Assembly: GCA_003640385.1 (NCBI GenBank)
Contig: RCAB01000108.1
Location: forward strand, 1-64,000
From: Setaria digitata
Lineage: Eukaryota; Nematoda; Chromadorea; Rhabditida; Setariidae
DNA length: 64,000 nucleotides
Reading direction: 5' to 3'
The translations under genes were made by a program, and so were the position numbers. Shown here one piece after another: positions 60,817 to 64,000 of this stretch. Positions within the stretch are counted from its first letter, which is position 1. Every line of letters begins with the position of its first letter. The notes under the pieces were generated by a model that was given only the letters and a program-made list of their open reading frames with translations, was not told the origin of the DNA and did no database searches.

Positions 60817-63800
60817 ATGTTCAGAAGAATTGCTTTAATATTTGCACTAGCAATGCCAGTGGTGGTTGTGGAATCAAAGCAATATGAAATTAAAGAATTC
60901 GAAAATCCTACTGTAAGTTTTCCAATGCTTTCAGAATTGAGTTTTTTTATAACATCAAGTTCTTTCATTTTTTCTAAAATACAAAAGAGGTTAGAACACC
61001 TAGAGTTCGATGGAACATCTAAATCGTACAATCTTCTTGCTACAAATCGTTTAGACTCTAAATCTTCCGGCAAACAGCAATCATTCTTGCTGGATACAGT
61101 ATGATTAATATCCATCAACCAAAACATTCAAGCTTGGGCATCTAATTTGCTACTTGACCTTAACATTTCCTGATCGATCTAAAAAGTCATTTTAAAAAAT
61201 TTTGCAATCACGGATAAGTTTAAGGGTTGAGCGGCAAACTCCTGTCAGTCAGTTCCCTTGTGGAGTATGATAGTTGAGTGCTACGTTTTTGTGATGAAAG
61301 ATTTGGTAGAAAATTGAATTTAATGATTATTTATCTTAATTGTATTTGTCCTTAACTCTGTTTAAAAGATTTAATCTTCCTAATTTCTACTTGTACTAGG
61401 CCTCACTTGGTAGTAATTAGCTTTACTTTTAGCTTTGAAGCGTTAGTTTTAACTCAGCTCTGGCACCTCTCCTAGCAATTTTTTTTTTTATTTTTGTTTT
61501 TTACAAGTTTTTCACAATGTTATATCTCTACCAACTGCAAATTAGAAATATTTAGCCTTCGTTTTCATGTTTCCAATTTAGTCTTCTCACCATGGCTTCT
61601 TATAGCTGGATAAAAAGAAATTCTAGTAGCAAGAAATTTCTTTTTCATTTAACATATTTCACATCAAACATTAAAAAGGTAGAAATCAGTCATGTATTCA
61701 CGTTTCAGTATTCTACATATTTTTTATCAGTGTTTTACGCCATCAAAGCTTGAAAGTATAGCTTTGTAATGTTTATTTGAGCTTTCATTATCGGTTCACT
61801 GCCACATTTAGCGTCGTTAGTCAAATTTAAATTTACTTCTTAACATTTTTTCTCATTACTAGTTCAAAAGATTGATGAGGAATATGTTCATGCTAAGAAT
61901 ATAATGCGATTGTAGTTGATTTTGCTCTTTCAACAATTTCTTGCAATTTGTGAATGATTTGATAAAAAGTATTAAGTAATATAATTCTTTGTTATCTCTT
62001 TTTTCGGGTGGCAATATATTTCTAATCATAAACTTAACCTCTCTGTGCAGAGCATTTACGATGCTTCTGAAAATTCAACTTTTAGTGCTTTCAGAACTTG
62101 TTTGGTCTGTTTTCATCTTTTCCGTTGTGATATACGCTAGCACACACTATCTTTTGTGCCATGTTTAGTAATATCTGTTTTAATTTTTGGCTAGATTAGC
62201 CTCTCCCTTCCCAAAGTTAGTAAATCTACTGTTGTCACTGCATGAAATTATTTCTTTCTAAATTTCAGTAAAGCTGTCTAAACAGTACAAATCAGTTACT
62301 GCGGTAAGCTTCTCAGTTCCACTTATCTTCTACTCCTAATTAGGATTCAAAGTACTTAGTTAACGTAAGAAATATTAGACATCACCACAAGTTGCCATGG
62401 CGGTTCGCATTGCCTTATATTGTACAGATCTAATGATAATCAAATGCACGCTCAACTTCATAACTGATTTCAGTTTGGTAAAAAACAACACAGAGAACGA
62501 TTTGTAAAATGGAAACTCATGTAACTATCAACTTTCACTGTGCCTTGTATACCACAAACAGTTTGTTTTACATTCTCCCTCGTTACTGTCTTATATTTAG
62601 TTTATCTCAACTATAGGAAAGTTTTAAGACAAACTTCTAACTTCTCATGCTATTATGAGTAGGCTGTTTTTGATCTGAGAATCACACATTTACTTGCCAT
62701 CTCCTTTCTCAGTGGATTATTTGGAGTTTATGTATAAACTGATGGAGTGCTTAAATTGAATTAGTTTTACGATGGGTAACTCAATTTTTTGCACATCAAA
62801 TATCCTAGAGATGCAATACGTAAAAAAAATATTTGTTTTGCTTTATAGCAGATGTAGTTTCTCTTTATAATTTTTTATTGAATGAATATTTGACATTAAA
62901 ACTCGCTTCTAATGTTCTCTTCAAATAATACTGAAAATTGGTAGCCTGGACTTCTGTGTTGCCAGAGTTTTCAATCGTTTTATTTTCTTATATATGTATA
63001 TCACAATGACCATTAGATACATATATGGAACTTTTTTTAACGAGTGGTGCTTGCAATGAGTGCAGGATGTGTGTGGAAGATGCGGAAGTACCATTCTTTC
63101 TCATTCTCTTTCCTTTTAAGTGTTCGTTTGTAAAAGTAGCGGTAACCATCTTCTAGCATGAAATTCTTTCCTTCTTTGACTCACGGGAGTGTAAGCCACA
63201 ATGGCAATTAGTTTATTTTCTCATAAAGTTTCTTCTTTGAGGCGACTGTTTCTGCTGCTTTTACGTCTGTGCTTTGGTTCTGCGCACTGATTTGAGAAAT
63301 CCCATTACAGTGATGTGGGCCAAGTGAAATCATCGCTTCTAAATTCCATTGGTTCAGTCAAAAGTAAGAGATTTAGCAGCAGTTTTCTGAGAATCAATTA
63401 GGAATTTCCTTGTGGTATTGTAATTTCGAGCTCTTTGGTTGTTAACAAAGTCCCAGAAGTTATCGGATATTAAGATGCCAAACTTGAAGCTAGAGAAGAT
63501 TGCTTCATATTTTAGAAACTTGTTCATGATATGGAGAATTTCAGGACTGTGGGAATCAAGTAAGTGAGTGGAAACCATGTATTGAAAGAAAAATAGCTGA
63601 TCAAGTTTTCGGAGCGTGTTGTGATCGTTTTGTGCCACCAGAATGTAGAGGTTTATGCATCTACGAAAGTAATCCTATCGAAGCACGAGTTGTTGTAAAT
63701 TTTTCTTAATCTCTTGTCATCCATGAACAACAGTTCTCTTTCTTTTTTTTGAAACATAGACCATTAAACTTCTTACACAAATTCTAATTATTAACGAAAC

Positions 63801-64000
63801 AATTTAATCCATTTACTCATTGAAGTTATATAGTCAAAATTTTGTAGCTCATGCATACAATCCAACCATCACGCTGTCGTCTGTACAAATACTTGAGTTC
63901 GGTAACCCACTGTGCTGCCCAAACTCATGATAATACAGCCTGCTGTCGAGACATGGGTGTTCATGAGATCGGTCCGCAATGCTTACAGATGTGTAGACCG
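60817..64000 (+). CDS. secreted DB-module protein (3'-partial, runs off the window)
   Basis: Two exons at the right edge, 63545-63694 and 63848-64000 (both phase 0), encode a complete DB module. The first half reads DCGNQVSEWKPC, FGACCDRFVPPECRGLC; the second SVTHCAAQTHDNTACCRDMG and GPQCLQMC. All 12 cysteines of the nematode DB family are present (two CC pairs, six per exon). DB proteins are secreted or membrane-anchored and their role is mostly unknown. The proposed first exon, 60817-61098, begins after TTGTTTTCAG, a likely spliced-leader or intron acceptor. It encodes a signal peptide (MFRRIALIFALAMPVVVVES) and ends in phase 0 before GTATGA. Joining it to 63545 over a 2.4-kb intron is inference; extra exons could lie between. 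Confidence 0.8.
61099..63544 (+). other. presumed intron of the DB-module gene
   Basis: About 2.4 kb, T-rich on the plus strand, consistent with a sense-strand intron. No additional cysteine-rich exon was spotted, though small exons could be missed. The left part would be intergenic if the signal-peptide exon belongs to a separate gene. Confidence 0.4.
63545..64000 (+). other. DB module (12 Cys)
   Basis: This is the directly supported part of the gene above. The acceptor GAATTTCAG precedes 63545 and the donor GTAAAT follows 63694. The acceptor ATTTTGTAG precedes 63848. The frame is open to the last base of the window. Cysteine spacing C-x9-C-x12-CC-x7-C-x3-C in the first exon, mirrored by C-x11-C-x9-CC-x11-C-x3-C in the second, fits the family. 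Confidence 0.9.

Noticed and set aside
1..64000. CRISPR array, rRNA, bacterial operon or tRNA genes
   Set aside because: No regularly spaced repeats, no rRNA-like blocks and no A/B-box pair with a foldable cloverleaf were noticed; the coding style is eukaryotic with spliceosomal introns.

Overview
The window looks like nuclear DNA of a parasitic nematode, most probably a clade III (filarial or other spirurid) worm. It is AT-rich, genes are cut into many exons of about 60-300 nt with introns of about 70-2000 nt, and most 3' splice sites read TTTCAG, TTTTAG or similar. The right edge carries a DB module, a 12-cysteine secreted domain known mainly from nematodes. All gene models below were built by hand from reading frames, splice sites and intron phases; no database search was possible.

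Left to right: (1) A minus-strand gene for a secreted histidine-rich protein at about 0.8-1.5 kb, with an in-frame copy of one of its metal-binding motifs just beyond the stop codon. (2) About 18 kb with no gene I can name. It holds a frame-broken minus-strand coding-like stretch at 6.6-6.9 kb, a candidate plus-strand exon at 11.5 kb, and short repeats. (3) A plus-strand Caskin homologue at 20.1-26.6 kb: 13 exons, tandem SAM domains and a conserved acidic C-terminal tail. Its N-terminal ankyrin and SH3 exons are not recognisable in the window. (4) A tail-to-tail gap of about 4 kb. (5) A minus-strand Capicua (CIC) homologue at 46.0-30.7/31.1 kb with about 38 exons, carrying the N-terminal Tudor-like domain, a cysteine/histidine module, the Capicua-type HMG box and the C-terminal C1 domain. 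It has an apparent 1-nt frameshift in one exon. (6) A gene-poor stretch of 46-60.8 kb with microsatellites, a small GC-richer patch and several unproven small coding candidates. (7) A plus-strand DB-module gene that starts at about 60.8 kb and runs off the right end.

Caskin (presynaptic or axonal scaffold) and Capicua (HMG-box transcriptional repressor) are regulatory genes with no obvious functional link; their closeness looks incidental. The histidine-rich and DB-module proteins are predicted to be secreted. I see no transposase, rRNA, CRISPR array or convincing tRNA.
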